DNA of 64,000 nucleotides from Verrucomicrobiia bacterium. Its GTDB lineage: Bacteria > Verrucomicrobiota > Verrucomicrobiia > Verrucomicrobiales > Akkermansiaceae. Under the pieces are notes generated by a model. That model was not told where the DNA came from. It searched no databases and was given only the letters and a program-made list of their open reading frames with translations. The translations under genes and the position numbers were made by a program. Each line of letters opens with the position of its first letter. The stretch's first letter is position 1. The stretch spans positions 124,001 to 188,000 of the forward strand of contig JAUIGV010000008.1 of the NCBI GenBank assembly GCA_030432565.1. Direction: 5' to 3'. This document shows positions 16,869 to 25,474 of this stretch, piece after piece.

Positions 16869-17567
16869 TTAAGCGGTGTAAGAAGAGATATCGAGCGAGA
16901 TTCCGGGAAGCATGGAGGCCGCAACGGTAAAGCTCTGAATGTAGTTTCCTTTGGCGGAAGCAGGCTTGGCTTTCACAACACTGTCGATCAAAGAACCAAG
17001 GTTCTCCTGGAGCTGCTCTTCCGAGAAGGAAAGCTTTCCACAAGCAGCAGCGATGTTGGCGCTCTTGTCGACCTTGTAGTCGATCCGACCTGCCTTGACT
17101 GCGTTCACCGCAGCAGCAGTGTCGTCGGTGACGGTCCCGGTCTTGGGGTTTGGCATAAGGCCTCGGGGCCCGAGAACGCGAGCAATCTTACGGACCTCGG
17201 TCATAGCATCCGGGGTTGCAATGGCAGCATCAAAGTCGGTGTAACCACCTTGAACCTTCTTGATAAGGTCTTCGAAACCAACCTCGTCGGCTCCTGCATC
17301 AGTGGCAGCCTTGGCCGCATCACCGGACGCAAAGACAATGACTTTGACCTTTTTGCCGGTTCCGTGAGGGAGGGCAACCGAACCACGCACCATCTGATCG
17401 CTCTTGCGGGGATCCACACCAAGGTGGGCCGAGAGGGTGACAGTTGCGTCAAATTTCGGTGCGGGGAATTTTTTCAGAAGAGCAATGGCGTCGTTCAGGG
17501 AATAGGTCTTCCCTTCTTCGACGAGTGCCGCGGCCTTCTCGTATCTTTTGCTTCGTTTGCTACTCAT
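16869..17567 (-). CDS. rplA: 50S ribosomal protein L1
   Basis: 232 residues, full length. Forms the L1 stalk that moves deacylated tRNA out of the E site. Typical segments are the N-terminal KRYEKAAALVEEGKTYSLND, the central AEVGF-like DEVGFEDLIKKVQGG, and the signature ARVLGPRGLMPNPKTGTVT. It follows rplK after 63 bp, giving the universal rplK-rplA-rplJ-rplL order. The start codon context is AACAAAACA-ATG, without a Shine-Dalgarno sequence. Confidence 0.97.
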   Translation of the reverse strand: MSSKRSKRYEKAAALVEEGKTYSLNDAIALLKKFPAPKFDATVTLSAHLGVDPRKSDQMVRGSVALPHGTGKKVKVIVFASGDAAKAATDAGADEVGFEDLIKKVQGGYTDFDAAIATPDAMTEVRKIARVLGPRGLMPNPKTGTVTDDTAAAVNAVKAGRIDYKVDKSANIAAACGKLSFSEEQLQENLGSLIDSVVKAKPASAKGNYIQSFTVAASMLPGISLDISSYTA

Positions 17568-17630
17568 TGTTTTGTTTGCAGTGCGGTCGGAAAAGCGCAG
17601 AATCGCTTCCCCTCCTGCGGTTTGAAATTT

Positions 17631-18056
17631 TTACCACTCGATCTCGAGGCCCATCTGCATGGCCGTGCCGGCGAGAATCTTGGCGGCCTGCTCGGGATCA
17701 CTGGTGTTGAGATCGGGCATCTTGCGCTCGACCACCTCCATGAGCTTGGCCTTGGTAATTTTACCAATCTTCACCTTGTTGGGCTCGCCGGAACCGGAAG
17801 CGATGCCGGCAGCCTTTTTGAGGAGAACAGCAGCAGGAGGCTGCTTGGTGACGAAGTCAAAACTGGCATCCTTGTAGACCGTGATGACAGTGGGAAGAAG
17901 ATCGCCGGCAGCCGCTTGGGTCTGGGCATTGAACTCCTTACAGAACCCCATGATGTTCACACCCGCCTGACCAAGAGCAGGTCCGACTGGTGGAGAAGGG
18001 TTGGCTTGTCCAGCTTGAATCTGGAGTTTGAGGACTTGTTTTACTTCCTTGGCCAT
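17631..18056 (-). CDS. rplK: 50S ribosomal protein L11
   Basis: 141 residues, the standard length. Binds the GTPase-associated centre of 23S rRNA and is needed for RelA activation. The family motif [20 protein letters not shown] is complete, and the C-terminal rRNA-binding domain ends with [18 protein letters not shown]. It is 108 bp downstream of nusG. No Shine-Dalgarno sequence precedes the ATG at 18056. Confidence 0.97.
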   Translation of the reverse strand: MAKEVKQVLKLQIQAGQANPSPPVGPALGQAGVNIMGFCKEFNAQTQAAAGDLLPTVITVYKDASFDFVTKQPPAAVLLKKAAGIASGSGEPNKVKIGKITKAKLMEVVERKMPDLNTSDPEQAAKILAGTAMQMGLEIEW

Positions 18057-18164
18057 GATTTTAGAATTGTAAGTGAGTGTTGCCGCAAGCGGCGGAGGGG
18101 TGTGTGGTAATGTTTATCGAAAAAAGTCAAGATCAAACCGCTTCGATCTGACGAATTTTGTGAT

Positions 18165-18734
18165 TTAGCCCTTCTCAACCTGCCAGTATTCGAGTTCGAC
18201 TGGAGTCGAGCGTCCAAAAATTGTAACGGCGACACGCATCTTGCCGCGCTCTGGGTCAATTTCCTCAACGATCCCGTTCTGGGACTCGAACGGACCGTCA
18301 GAGACTTTGACGCTGTCCCCCACCTCAAACTCGATGGATGGACGAACGCTTCCTTCACGCTCCTCGATCTGACTGAGCATGCTCGCGACCTCCTTGGGAC
18401 GCATCGGGATGGGCTTGTTGCGGGCGCCTGCAAACCCGATCGCCCCATCAAGCTGTTGCATGAAGGACCAGGTGTCCTCCACGACGTCATTGGATTCGTC
18501 GAGGAGATGCATATTGATAATGACGTAACCGGGGAAGAACTTCTTCTTCTGCTCGGTCTTCTTGCCCGCACGCACCTCGGAAACCAACTCGGTAGGCACA
18601 AGAACGTTAAAGATCTTGTCTCCAAGCTCTTCTGCTTCCACGAGTCGCGCAATACGGTCCTTCACCTTGTTTTCCTGGCCGGAAAGAACATGAACGACAT
18701 ACCACTGGTCTTTTGGTGCTGGGATGGTGGGCAT
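18165..18734 (-). CDS. nusG: Transcription termination/antitermination factor NusG
   Basis: 189 residues. The NGN domain begins at WYVVHVLSGQENKVKDRIA and contains the FFPGYVIINM core that contacts RNA polymerase. The C-terminal KOW domain is seen as VGDSVKVSDGPFESQNGIV. It couples transcription to translation and to Rho. Placed between secE and rplK as in most bacteria. The ATG at 18734 has an A/T-rich leader (CTTTTTTAAA) and no ribosome-binding purine box. Confidence 0.96.
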   Translation of the reverse strand: MPTIPAPKDQWYVVHVLSGQENKVKDRIARLVEAEELGDKIFNVLVPTELVSEVRAGKKTEQKKKFFPGYVIINMHLLDESNDVVEDTWSFMQQLDGAIGFAGARNKPIPMRPKEVASMLSQIEEREGSVRPSIEFEVGDSVKVSDGPFESQNGIVEEIDPERGKMRVAVTIFGRSTPVELEYWQVEKG

Positions 18735-18792
18735 TTTAAAAAAGTTTGTTTCGAAGCTGTGTTGAAACGGAAAATGAACGGAGAAAGGACGC

Positions 18793-19020
18793 TTACTTGG
18801 CCAATCCTCCGAGGAATGTCACCGCCTGGGTGTGAATGAGATCCCAAAGCGCCACGTAGGCCGCAAGAAGGATAATGGCAATGAGAACAACGATTGTAGA
18901 ATCGATGAGTTCCTTGTATTTCTTAAATCCACGAACCTTGGGATCGGATTCCCAGGGCCAAGATGCTTTGCGGAGTTCGGTTTTGACCTCACCGATGAAT
19001 TTGAAGAGTTTTTGGAACAT
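18793..19020 (-). CDS. secE: Preprotein translocase subunit SecE
   Basis: 75 residues from the ATG at 19020 (MFQKLFKFIGEVKTELRKAS). A longer reading to 19068 would run into the tRNA-Trp gene and is rejected. The amphipathic N-terminal helix with the conserved K-T-E-L-R-K-A-S-W-P stretch is followed by one membrane segment (STIVVLIAIILLAAYVALWD). This is the small single-span SecE that clamps SecY. It follows tRNA-Trp by 18 bp, so tRNA release must be part of mRNA processing. Confidence 0.95.
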   Translation of the reverse strand: MFQKLFKFIGEVKTELRKASWPWESDPKVRGFKKYKELIDSTIVVLIAIILLAAYVALWDLIHTQAVTFLGGLAK

Positions 19021-19038
19021 TTTAGAATGTGGTGAAAG

Positions 19039-19114
19039 TGGCAGGACAGACAGGACTCGAACCTGCAACCCTCGGTTTTGGAAACCGATGCTCTACCAAT
19101 TGAGCTACTGTCCT
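19039..19114 (-). tRNA. tRNA-Trp (CCA)
   Basis: 76 nt including an encoded CCA end. The acceptor stem AGGACAG/CTGTCCT pairs perfectly; discriminator base G. The anticodon stem TCGGT/ACCGA encloses loop TTCCAAA, so the anticodon is CCA. The T arm contains GGTTCGAGTCC. Position between tuf and secE is the conserved one in many bacteria. Confidence 0.97.
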
Positions 19115-19155
19115 ATTTTGTACTTTCGAGAGAGTTTGTGTTTTGAGGCGACTGA

Positions 19156-19182
19156 GGGGCACTCCTTTTTGAGGAGTGCCCC
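19156..19182 (-). terminator. Strong hairpin between tuf and tRNA-Trp
   Basis: A perfect 10-bp stem GGGGCACTCC/GGAGTGCCCC with a 7-base loop, 62 bases after the tuf stop. There is no T run on the minus strand, so it may end part of tuf transcription or mark a processing or 3'-stability site that uncouples abundant tuf mRNA from secE-nusG. Confidence 0.5.
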
Positions 19183-19243
19183 TGTAAAACCAGCCAACAG
19201 ATCGTCTTTTCAACTTGAAAAGTCAACCTGTCATAAATCGAGA

Positions 19244-20428
19244 TTACTCGATGATGTCTCCGACGCGACCTGCACCAACAGTGCGGCCACCTTCGCGGAT
19301 CGCGAAGCGCATGGCTTTCTCCATGGCGACGGGGGTGATAAGGGTAATTGTAAGGCTGACGTTGTCACCAGGCATGACCATTTCGACTCCCTCGGGAAGC
19401 TCAATGGAACCAGTCACATCAGTCGTCCGGAAGTAGAACTGAGGGCGGTAGTTCGAAAAGAATGGAGTGTGACGTCCACCTTCGTCCTTCGAGAGAACAT
19501 AGACCTCTGCGGTGAACTTGGTGTGGGGATTCACAGAACCAGGCTTCACGATGCACTGACCACGCTCAAGATCATCCTTCTTGAGTCCGCGGACGAGAAG
19601 TCCGACGTTGTCGCCTGCACGACCTTCATCAAGAAGCTTACGGAACATTTCGATGTCGGTGATAACGGTCTTCTGGGTGTCGCGAATACCGACGATCTCC
19701 ACTTCCTCCATTTTCTTGACGATACCACGCTCGACGCGGCCAGTCGCCACGGTTCCACGTCCTTCAATTGAGAACACGTCCTCAATTGGCATCAGGAAAT
19801 CTTGGTCAACCGGGCGCTCGGGCTCCGGAATGTAGCTGTCAACAGCTTCCATGAGCTTGAGGATTGCCTCCTTGTGAGCAGGATCCCCTTCGAGAGCCTT
19901 GAGAGCAGAACCTTTGACAACAGGAATATCGTCACCGGGGAATTCATACATGGAGAGAAGCTCGCGCACCTCCATCTCGACGAGCTCAAGAAGCTCTTCG
20001 TCGTCAACCTGATCGGTCTTATTCAAGAAAACTACAAGCGCGGGCACTCCAACCTGACGAGCAAGCAGGATGTGCTCACGAGTCTGGGGCATTGGGCCGT
20101 CTGCGGCGGAAACCACGAGAATACCGCCGTCCATCTGGGCAGCTCCGGTGATCATATTCTTCACGTAGTCAGCGTGACCTGGGCAGTCAACGTGGGCATA
20201 GTGACGATTTGCGGTCTCATACTCAACGTGAGCAGTGGAGATGGTGATACCACGCTCTTTCTCCTCGGGAGCGGCGTCGATCTCATCGTAAGCCTTTGCT
20301 TCGCCACCACCTGCTTCTGCGAGGATGGTAGTAATTGCGGCGGTGAGGGTGGTTTTACCGTGGTCAACGTGACCGATAGTGCCGACGTTGACGTGAGGCT
20401 TGTTCCGTTCGAACTGTTCTTTAGCCAT
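19244..20428 (-). CDS. tuf: Elongation factor Tu
   Basis: 394 residues, full length. GTPase that delivers aminoacyl-tRNA to the ribosome. G motifs are visible: GHVDHGKTT (G1), DCPGHADY (G3) and NKTD (G4). Domains 2 and 3 follow, ending in [15 protein letters not shown]. It lies between tRNA-Thr and tRNA-Trp and is probably co-transcribed with both. The ATG at 20428 is preceded by CCTAATCAACCAATACA, with no Shine-Dalgarno sequence despite the high expression expected of this gene. Just upstream is a short direct repeat, GGTTTTAGCT twice. Confidence 0.98.
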   Translation of the reverse strand: MAKEQFERNKPHVNVGTIGHVDHGKTTLTAAITTILAEAGGGEAKAYDEIDAAPEEKERGITISTAHVEYETANRHYAHVDCPGHADYVKNMITGAAQMDGGILVVSAADGPMPQTREHILLARQVGVPALVVFLNKTDQVDDEELLELVEMEVRELLSMYEFPGDDIPVVKGSALKALEGDPAHKEAILKLMEAVDSYIPEPERPVDQDFLMPIEDVFSIEGRGTVATGRVERGIVKKMEEVEIVGIRDTQKTVITDIEMFRKLLDEGRAGDNVGLLVRGLKKDDLERGQCIVKPGSVNPHTKFTAEVYVLSKDEGGRHTPFFSNYRPQFYFRTTDVTGSIELPEGVEMVMPGDNVSLTITLITPVAMEKAMRFAIREGGRTVGAGRVGDIIE

Positions 20429-20490
20429 TGTATTGGTTGATTAGGTTTTAGCTGGTTTTAGCTGGTTTTGGGTCGTCTCACACACCTCTC

Positions 20491-20565
<75 letters not shown>

Positions 20566-20679
20566 AGAACCAGAAAGTTGTTTATGAGTGCGATCAGAAG
20601 TGAGTTGAGGGGAGGAAGAAACGCTGTGATTTAGTGCGTCTCTCGGTCTCATCTCGCCCCGCTGCCGAAAGCGGGGCGC

Positions 20680-20707
20680 AAACTAGCAAAGTCGGTCACT
20701 CTGTCAA
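20680..20707 (-). promoter_or_regulatory. Sigma-70-type promoter of the tRNA-Thr/tuf operon
   Basis: A perfect -35 box TTGACA (20707-20702) is followed after 16 bases by TAGTTT (20685-20680), preceded by TG one base upstream as an extended -10. The predicted discriminator down to about 20673 reads GCGCCCC. GC-rich discriminators are typical of stable-RNA promoters under stringent control (known). The start region is followed by a GCCCCGCT/AGCGGGGC hairpin (20656-20677). Confidence 0.6.
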
Positions 20708-20786
20708 AAGTATTTTCAAAAGAAAGTTTTTTTCCTCTGGAGCCTTTATTTTAGGGGATTTCGCGAGCATCGACTTGTCGAAAAAT

Positions 20787-21587
20787 CTATCCCGAAAGAC
20801 CCTCTTGTTCGATCAAACGCGAGAAGCGCTCAATCGAAGTTGCTTTGCCGCTCTCTTCATCCACTTCAACGATGACACCACAAAGGCGCACCGGACCTTT
20901 TGCGACCGGAAATCGCGTCGGCAATCCCGTCCGAAATCGCCAAACCACCGAGTCCACCTCGCGCCCCAAGACCGAAACATCCGGTCCGCACATCCCGGCA
21001 TCGGTTAAAAAGGCCGTTCCCCCGGGGAAAATCTGCTCGTCGGCAGTCTGAACATGGGTGTGCGTCCCAACCACAAGCGAGACCTTTCCGTCCAAGGCCC
21101 GCCCCATCGCAATCTTGTCGCTGGTCGCTTCCGCATGAAAATCAACCACCATCATCTTTACTCCATCTTCGCTTAGGCTCGATATCTCCTCTTCCAACAG
21201 AGTCAGGGGATTCTCGAGCGGAGGATTCATAAATGTCCGCCCCATCGCATTGAGCACTGCCACTTTTCCTTTCGCGGTTTCCAGGACAACCGCCCCCCCG
21301 CCAGGTGCTCCGACGAAATTAATAGGCCTTAACAAGCGCGGCTCGGTCGGAAAGTAATCCAAAATCTCCCGTTGATCCCAAACATGATCTCCCGTTGTGA
21401 CCACCGCCGCTCCGGCGCGAAGCAAATCGATGCAGATTTTCGGCGTAATCCCCCGTCCTCCTGCCGCGTTCTCTCCGTTCACGATAATAAAATCGATCCC
21501 GTGCTCCTCCTTGATTCCCGCCAAGTGATCAATCACCGCACTCCTCCCCGGCGACCCCACGACATCTCCCAAAAACAATATTTTCAT
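20787..21587 (-). CDS. YmdB-type metallophosphoesterase
   Basis: 266 residues. Belongs to the YmdB/TIGR00282 family of dinuclear-metal phosphoesterases, whose Bacillus member hydrolyses cyclic nucleotides. Metal and active-site motifs in order: GDVVG near the N terminus, VNGENAAGG, TTGDHVWD, DFHAEATSDK, and GTHTHVQTAD. No signal peptide, so cytosolic. Two ATGs adjoin; the second (21587) has GGAAGG at 5 bases distance and is preferred. It is divergent from the amidase operon. In many bacteria this gene adjoins rny; here it does not. Confidence 0.9.
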   Translation of the reverse strand: MKILFLGDVVGSPGRSAVIDHLAGIKEEHGIDFIIVNGENAAGGRGITPKICIDLLRAGAAVVTTGDHVWDQREILDYFPTEPRLLRPINFVGAPGGGAVVLETAKGKVAVLNAMGRTFMNPPLENPLTLLEEEISSLSEDGVKMMVVDFHAEATSDKIAMGRALDGKVSLVVGTHTHVQTADEQIFPGGTAFLTDAGMCGPDVSVLGREVDSVVWRFRTGLPTRFPVAKGPVRLCGVIVEVDEESGKATSIERFSRLIEQEGLSG

Positions 21588-21719
21588 CATAACCTTCCGA
21601 GCGACCTTTAAAGGAGGCTCCTATTTCTGAAAAGCCCGGAAAATCGGCCGACCAGCGAAACATCCTTCACAACCGTGTCTTTGGGGGTTGCAGCCCCCAT
21701 TTTATTAGCGACCTTGATC

Positions 21720-22898
21720 ATGATGAGTCCCCCGCCTCCAATCAAAAATGCCCAATGGCTTCTCATCGTCATCCCAATTGGCCTTTTAATCGCGGCAGGC
21801 GGCTATCTTTTTTGGAAATCCCCGGCGCCGGACACGCCGGCGCGCTCTGATCCCCCTCCCTCTTCCCGACCTGAAAACCTCGCCTCACTTGGCCTGCCGC
21901 CCGACTGGTCGAAACTCGACAGGTTTCAAAAAACGATTTCCAGGGAAACCTTCCTCAACCGTCTTGAGACAATTTACACCAAAGATGACTCCTGGAGAAA
22001 ATGGATCACCATCGATGAAGCCAAAAGCCAAGCTGTCATTGGTAACTATCAACTTCAGTTTTCCCCCGAGGACAAACCCGCTCCGGGCTCAATTTTCGAT
22101 TGGAAGACCCGGGCCGATCTTCCGGACGACCGCGCTCTCCCGCTCGAAGGCCTCATGATCGCTCTCGACCCCGGCCACATTGGCGGAAATTATGCCAAGA
22201 TCGAAGAACGCGAACACAAGTGGGGTGACGTGATCATCCGAGAAGGATCAATGACTCTGGAGACCGCCAGAATACTCAAACCCATGCTCGAAAGACTGGG
22301 AGCCTCCGTCACCTTGGTGCGCTCCAGCCTCGAACCCCTTACAAAAAAACAAGCAGAGGACTTTGCAGATCCAAAACTCTTTTACCGCACCTCGGAAATT
22401 CGTGCCCGCGCGAACTTCGTCAATGAATCGATCAAGCCCGACCTCGTTATCTGCCTCCATTTCAACGGATCAAGCTCCACAATCCCCGCTGCCTCCCAAC
22501 ACTTCCACATCATCCTCAACGGAACCTACACCGCGGGCGAACTTGCGCATGAAGACGAGCGCTTCGAGATGCTTCAACGACTCCTCTCCGGCACAATCAC
22601 CGAAGAAATCCCCCTCGCTCGTGAGATTGCCACAGCCTTCAATCAGACGACCAAACTCCCTCCTTACCAATACCCCGACTCTTCTCCGACTTCCCGGAAC
22701 CTCGCCAATCACCCGAATCTCTGGGCACGAAATCTTCTCGCCAACCGACTCTACCAGTGCCCTGTCATCTTCATGGAGCCCTACGTCATGAACAGCATTC
22801 CCTTCATCACCCGATTTCGAAAGAATCCCCGGGAAATCTATCACGAATACGCACAGGCAGTTGCCGATGGAGTCGCCCGCTACTACTCTTCACAATGA
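21720..22898 (+). CDS. Membrane-anchored N-acetylmuramoyl-L-alanine amidase (Amidase_3)
   Basis: 392 residues. Cuts the lactyl-amide bond between MurNAc and the stem peptide, for septum splitting or wall turnover. A single N-terminal membrane anchor (WLLIVIPIGLLIAAGGYLFW) is followed by a linker and the zinc amidase fold: ALDPGHIGG (zinc His), the Glu-bearing SMTLETARILKPMLERLGA, the CLHFN His, and the late catalytic Glu in IFMEPYVMN. The upstream in-frame extension to 21675 would cross a GGGGG/CCCCC hairpin and is not used. The stop overlaps the next start as ATGA, indicating translational coupling. Confidence 0.9.
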   Translation: MMSPPPPIKNAQWLLIVIPIGLLIAAGGYLFWKSPAPDTPARSDPPPSSRPENLASLGLPPDWSKLDRFQKTISRETFLNRLETIYTKDDSWRKWITIDEAKSQAVIGNYQLQFSPEDKPAPGSIFDWKTRADLPDDRALPLEGLMIALDPGHIGGNYAKIEEREHKWGDVIIREGSMTLETARILKPMLERLGASVTLVRSSLEPLTKKQAEDFADPKLFYRTSEIRARANFVNESIKPDLVICLHFNGSSSTIPAASQHFHIILNGTYTAGELAHEDERFEMLQRLLSGTITEEIPLAREIATAFNQTTKLPPYQYPDSSPTSRNLANHPNLWARNLLANRLYQCPVIFMEPYVMNSIPFITRFRKNPREIYHEYAQAVADGVARYYSSQ

Positions 22899-23710
22899 AA
22901 CCTTCTCTCCTCATCGCTGGGGCCGGATATCTTGGCTCCGAAATCGCGGACCTGGCCCACGACTACCACGTTACCACCGCAACAAAATCAGGTGGAGACG
23001 GCCATGAGGCCTGCGACCTTTCCTCACCCGAACAGGTCTCGAATCTCGCAAGCAAAATCCCAAATCCGGCTGTCATCGTACATTGCGCGTCTTCGGGACG
23101 TGGCGGAGCAGATGCTTATCGCAAGGTATTCATCACAGGCGCCGGAAACCTTCTCAAATCATTTCCGGAAAGCCACCTCATCCTCACCTCTTCCACCTCG
23201 GTCTATCACCAGACCGATGGCTCGGACGTTGACGAATCCTCACCCACCGACCCCATTCGCGAAACTTCACAACTCCTCCTCGAAGCCGAACAAATCGTCC
23301 TCGACTCCGGTGGCACCGTGGCGCGCCTCGCCGGCCTCTACGGCCCCGGACGAAGCGTCGTTCTGCGAAAGTTCCTGGACGGGTCGGCCGTGATCGAGGA
23401 GACGGGCCAGCGAATTTTAAATCAAATCCATGTCAAAGATGCGGCGCTTGCCACCCTCCATCTTGCCGGCCAGAAACTGAACGGGGTTTTCAACGTCTCG
23501 GACGATCACCCGATCTCGCAACTCGAATGCTATCAGGGCCTGGCGGACTACTTCGACAAGCCTCTTCCTCCGAGAGGCGAGAAAAACACCTCTCGCAAAA
23601 GAGCCTGGACCCACAAGCGGGTTCTCAATCGAAAAATTCGCGAGACCGGCTGGAAACCAACATTTCCCGGATATTTCGATGCCCTCGACAGCCTGAACTC
23701 CGCCTCGTAG
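22895..23710 (+). CDS. NAD-dependent epimerase/SDR family protein
   Basis: 271 residues starting at the ATG that overlaps the amidase stop (ATGA). The N terminus has a Rossmann dinucleotide site, IAGAGYLGSEIA, and the extended-SDR features LTSSTSVYHQ and VARLAGLYGPGR. This resembles the YeeZ/extended atypical SDR group. The substrate is unknown; a nucleotide sugar or oxidised metabolite is possible. The neighbouring wall-acting genes suggest, but do not prove, a role in envelope sugar metabolism. The gap to the next gene is 12 bp. Confidence 0.85.
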   Translation: MKPSLLIAGAGYLGSEIADLAHDYHVTTATKSGGDGHEACDLSSPEQVSNLASKIPNPAVIVHCASSGRGGADAYRKVFITGAGNLLKSFPESHLILTSSTSVYHQTDGSDVDESSPTDPIRETSQLLLEAEQIVLDSGGTVARLAGLYGPGRSVVLRKFLDGSAVIEETGQRILNQIHVKDAALATLHLAGQKLNGVFNVSDDHPISQLECYQGLADYFDKPLPPRGEKNTSRKRAWTHKRVLNRKIRETGWKPTFPGYFDALDSLNSAS

Positions 23711-23722
23711 ATTAACAGCGAA

Positions 23723-25474
23723 ATGAGATCGGGACTCCTGATTCTAGCGCTGGCCACCGGATATGCCCTGTTACGGGGCTGGCCCGAACAATGGCACACC
23801 ATCGTTCGCATCTGCACCGCCGTCTCCCTTCTCGTCGTCGCCTTTTGCGTTTGGGGCCATCGTGAGAAAACACCGACAACACAGGCCAAGTCAGCCCGCA
23901 AGCCCAGACTCCTCGACTACCTGACAATCGGCATCGCCGTCCTCCTCATCGAATGCTTTTTCCTCGTCTTTCTCTCGATCGCTCCTGAAAAATCGGAGGA
24001 ACTTGCCATTGCCATCGATGACGCCCTCCAGCCTGAATTCGACTACCAGGAGGAGGAAATCAGTGGCGACAAGAATGGAAGGAATGGAGGACCCGGCAGC
24101 AAAAATGGAGGCTTGGTCACCTCCAATTGGCTCTTCTCCGGCCCCGGGCCCCGCTCCCTCAACAAGAACAGGAAAGTCAGGCCGTCAAACCGTCCAGAGG
24201 TCTACCTTTTCCCAAAAACCGCCAACGATGCCCGCATCCTTTTGAGCCGAGAGCGTTTTGTCCGCAATTTCACTCTGGCGACCTACCGTGACGAATCGTG
24301 GCTGCCGCATTCCATGGTGCCCAAAACACTTCAAGCGCAAGGCGGGACGATCACGCGCGACTTCCAGACACCGGGACCAAAAGTGACCTACGAAATCTCC
24401 CACCAAGCCAATCTTGGAGGTCAAACACTTGCGATCACGGTTCCAAATTTCATCTCGATCCAGCAACCCAGGCTCCGGGAAACCTCGCCGGATACCTTTC
24501 GGCTCCCACCAAATTCCGCCCGGGGGAAAGACTACCGTTATGAAGTCACCTCGATCCCCTTTGACTTCAAAAGTGTCCTGGAGGTCGTGCCCGGAGAATC
24601 TCCGTCACCCGAGTATCTGGAGCTCCCGAACAACCCGGAGTTGCGCGGGAAAATCCAAACGCTCGCCGCAGGATTTGGAGCGCCCACCCGTGCCTCCCTT
24701 CTCTCCTTGCGCCAATATCTCCAGGAGAATTGCCAATACTCCCTCGATCTCGCCATTCCCGGGGACGCCGAGCCGGTCGACAGCTTTCTCTTTGAGACCA
24801 GAACCGGCTACTGCACCCACTTTGCCACCGCCACGGTTCTGCTGGCACGCGCCATGGGTGTTCCCGCACGAATCGCCTTCGGTTGGTCCGGCGGACGTTA
24901 TTTCTCAGGTCCCAACCTCTTCGTTTTTCGCGCCCGGGAAGCTCACGCTTGGGCTGAAATCTACCTCGAAAACCATGGCTGGGTGATCTTCGAAACCACC
25001 CCGGCAACCCGCGAGGAAGGGGCCCCTTCACTGGCCGGCACCGATGAAACCTCGCCATATCCCGAGGATCCCGGTAACGAGGACACCACAGCCCCCGAAG
25101 AGGATACCGCGCCTCTCCTCAAAGCCTCGCTTTGGGTTGGAGCAGCTGCCTTCATCCTGCTCCTTGCCGCACTTCTCATCAAGCGCCCGGAAAACCCTGC
25201 CAACGAGCAGAACCCGGCTCCGGGAGTTTTGCCGGAGCCTCCAAACTACCTCAGTGCTTTCAGAAGGGCCTGCCGGGCTCATGGCACCCCCATGCCACCC
25301 GGCCGCACCCTCCGGGCTCATTTGGAAGAAATTCAGGCCCCTTCCTTCACCACCGACCTCCTCAACTATCACTACGCCGTGCAATACGGAGACCAACCAC
25401 GAAACAAGGTCACCGAAAAAAAACTTCTTGGCCAACTTCGCCATTGGGAAAAGAAAGGGAAAGAACCTACATGA
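23723..25474 (+). CDS. Transglutaminase-like membrane protein (TgpA-like) with DUF4129-like tail
   Basis: 583 residues. Two N-terminal hydrophobic segments (about residues 1-45 and 60-88), a large periplasmic part, one late membrane segment (SLWVGAAAFILLLAALLI, near 475) and a cytosolic DUF4129-like tail. The transglutaminase-like core has Cys364 in GYCTHFATA, His408 in AHAWAEIYLE and, where the family usually has Asp in FDPTP, Glu424 in FETTP. Full TgpA proteins have five or more N-terminal membrane helices, so this is a shortened form. It may crosslink, cleave or amidate peptides at the cell surface. The stop overlaps the following ATG. Confidence 0.85.
   Translation: MRSGLLILALATGYALLRGWPEQWHTIVRICTAVSLLVVAFCVWGHREKTPTTQAKSARKPRLLDYLTIGIAVLLIECFFLVFLSIAPEKSEELAIAIDDALQPEFDYQEEEISGDKNGRNGGPGSKNGGLVTSNWLFSGPGPRSLNKNRKVRPSNRPEVYLFPKTANDARILLSRERFVRNFTLATYRDESWLPHSMVPKTLQAQGGTITRDFQTPGPKVTYEISHQANLGGQTLAITVPNFISIQQPRLRETSPDTFRLPPNSARGKDYRYEVTSIPFDFKSVLEVVPGESPSPEYLELPNNPELRGKIQTLAAGFGAPTRASLLSLRQYLQENCQYSLDLAIPGDAEPVDSFLFETRTGYCTHFATATVLLARAMGVPARIAFGWSGGRYFSGPNLFVFRAREAHAWAEIYLENHGWVIFETTPATREEGAPSLAGTDETSPYPEDPGNEDTTAPEEDTAPLLKASLWVGAAAFILLLAALLIKRPENPANEQNPAPGVLPEPPNYLSAFRRACRAHGTPMPPGRTLRAHLEEIQAPSFTTDLLNYHYAVQYGDQPRNKVTEKKLLGQLRHWEKKGKEPT

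Noticed and set aside
16563-18110. 515-codon open frame antisense to rplJ, rplA and rplK
   Set aside because: It lies wholly opposite three certain ribosomal-protein genes and crosses their spacers; the product looks like no family. A consequence of codon bias in highly expressed genes.
19022-19213. Frame across tRNA-Trp and the N-terminal extension of secE to 19068
   Set aside because: The tRNA folds perfectly, and SecE homology begins at the ATG at 19020.
21683-21698. GGGGG/CCCCC hairpin before the amidase gene, considered as terminator or riboswitch part
   Set aside because: Only five pairs, no long T run and no wider structure; it lies in a divergent promoter region.
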